Positions 62,861 to 64,000 of a stretch of DNA of 64,000 nt are shown here, one piece after another. Position numbers and translations under genes: made by a program. The DNA lies in assembly GCF_024868665.1 (NCBI RefSeq), contig NC_079891.1, positions 14,826,593-14,890,592 of the forward strand, in the 5' to 3' direction. Source of the DNA: Triplophysa rosa. Its lineage: Eukaryota; Chordata; Actinopteri; Cypriniformes; Nemacheilidae. The notes under the pieces were generated by a model. It ran no database searches, had not been told where the DNA came from, and saw only the letters and a list, made by a program, of their open reading frames with translations. Within the stretch, counting starts at the first letter, position 1. Every line of letters begins with the position of its first letter.

Positions 62861-64000
62861 CTTTTCCCCCCAGTATACTGGAAGGCGGGACTTACGTTGC
62901 GTAATGACCATTGCACTCTTCCTTATTCATAGTAATACCACTGCAATGGCTTGTTAAAGTCTAAATCTTTGGTTTAACTCACCACCACAGACTAACTACC
63001 TAAATTATTTGTGCATCATTTCACCATTTTTTCCCTAGCATTTCACGCCCAAATGTCAACAACTCATTCAGCAGGAAATCTGGCTCTCTAATTATTCCCA
63101 TAGGAACCAAAGTAGAAACCCCACATGCCTCAACTCTAACTTACACTCCTGCACAAACTCTGATGCAAAATATCCAAGCATTGTTAATGACTTAATTAAC
63201 ATATTTAAACCAACAGGGCACATCTAAACTTTTTGTAAGCAACGAGGTCCAGCAAACTAAGCTTTTACTTCCAGACAAACCATTGCAAGGGATCATGTTG
63301 TTCTTTGTTGCTTCTTTGGAAAGAGGCTTCCAACTCTTGCAGTGAAACTTGAGCCAGGTCGTTGAGGAGGAGGGCTGGAGGGAGGGATGAGAACATCCTC
63401 TGTTTCCCTTCTGAATCCTGTTTTCTGTGTACCTAATGCAGGCCATGCCCGGCTAAAACATCTTTAGGTAAGGCAAACCAAGAGACAGAGATTTGCATTA
63501 CACAACACAAATGGGTGGGAATGCTGATCAAGAAAGCATTACGTTTTTCTAGACGCGGCAACACGAGATGTATGGAATTTATGGTTTTATGGCACCTGTT
63601 CCCTGCGACATTTTATTATAAAGATCACAAAGAGCTGCTAATCCAGCAGGATAATATCGGGTGGAATTTGGTTCAAACTCCCTCTGTGCTGTATGTACCA
63701 AAGTGAAAGTTAATTATTGATTTGTTCTATTGATCTTTAAAGTCAGAAACATCTCTTTCATGCTGATAAACACAGATTGTCATACCTGGGGTCTACAATT
63801 TCAGACTTGGATAGAAGGAAACATGAACAGTCAGATCATTTTAGCCGTACGTGTAACCACTCCTCAATTCTCTGAAGCGTAGGGGCGTATTTCTGTTGGC
63901 AGGTGCTTTGGTCTTTCATGTAGTCTGCTAACGTCTGAATGCCCAATTACGGATAATTGTGAGCTTCCTGAACAAAGGTGCGAGTCGAAAGCAACTTTTT

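Noticed and set aside
63192..63446. Possible first coding exon of dapk1 on the - strand
   Set aside because: The ORF does not resemble the expected N-terminus, and no donor in the right phase follows it.

Overview
This is a vertebrate genomic window. Exons are short with GT-AG introns, the background is AT-rich, there are long dinucleotide microsatellites, and a large share is transposable elements. The TE set points to a teleost, most likely a cypriniform fish: about fifteen palindromic TTAA-flanked MITEs beginning AAAGGGATAGTTCACCC, hAT and Tc1 DNA transposons, a DIRS-type retroelement, tRNA-derived SINEs, and a non-autonomous LTR element with a proline-rich reading frame. The organism call is inferred from repeats and protein similarity recalled from memory; no database was searched.

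Three host genes are present. (1) The last exon of a fructose-1,6-bisphosphatase gene lies at 141-329 on the + strand. (2) A complete cathepsin L gene (ctsl) lies on the - strand: seven coding exons from 3374 to 1518 give 337 codons plus stop, preceded by a non-coding first exon and a TATA/CCAAT promoter near 4150-4220. It converges tail-to-tail on fbp. (3) Death-associated protein kinase 1 (dapk1) fills 8335-57248 on the - strand. It includes every coding exon I expect except the first, which holds the initiator Met and lies beyond 57248, probably outside the window. In order it encodes the Ser/Thr kinase domain, the calmodulin-binding autoregulatory segment, ankyrin repeats, the ROC GTPase/COR region and the C-terminal death domain. 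The neighbouring CTSL and DAPK1 genes match the order on human chromosome 9q21.

The main anomaly is the penultimate dapk1 exon (about 11042-11216). It is recognisable in pieces but has at least four frame changes, an in-frame stop and no good donor, while the other exons are clean. The exons on both sides join in phase 0, so skipping it would keep the reading frame.

The dapk1 introns hold the mobile elements. An intact Tc1 transposon (11496-13088; 340-codon DD34E transposase, 50-bp perfect termini) sits inside an older MITE. A decayed DIRS-like retrotransposon (24261-30167) keeps its inverted termini and internal complementary region and carries a SINE. A hAT/ZBED deletion derivative (44123-45426) and a second hAT-like element (50770-51846) keep near-perfect 8-bp target duplications. 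A non-autonomous LTR element lies at about 47948-49732. I found no CRISPR array, prokaryotic feature, functional tRNA or rRNA gene, and nothing I can defend as a wholly new system. The points most worth following are the dapk1 exon decay, the intact Tc1 copy and the lysosomal-type E-boxes at the ctsl promoter.
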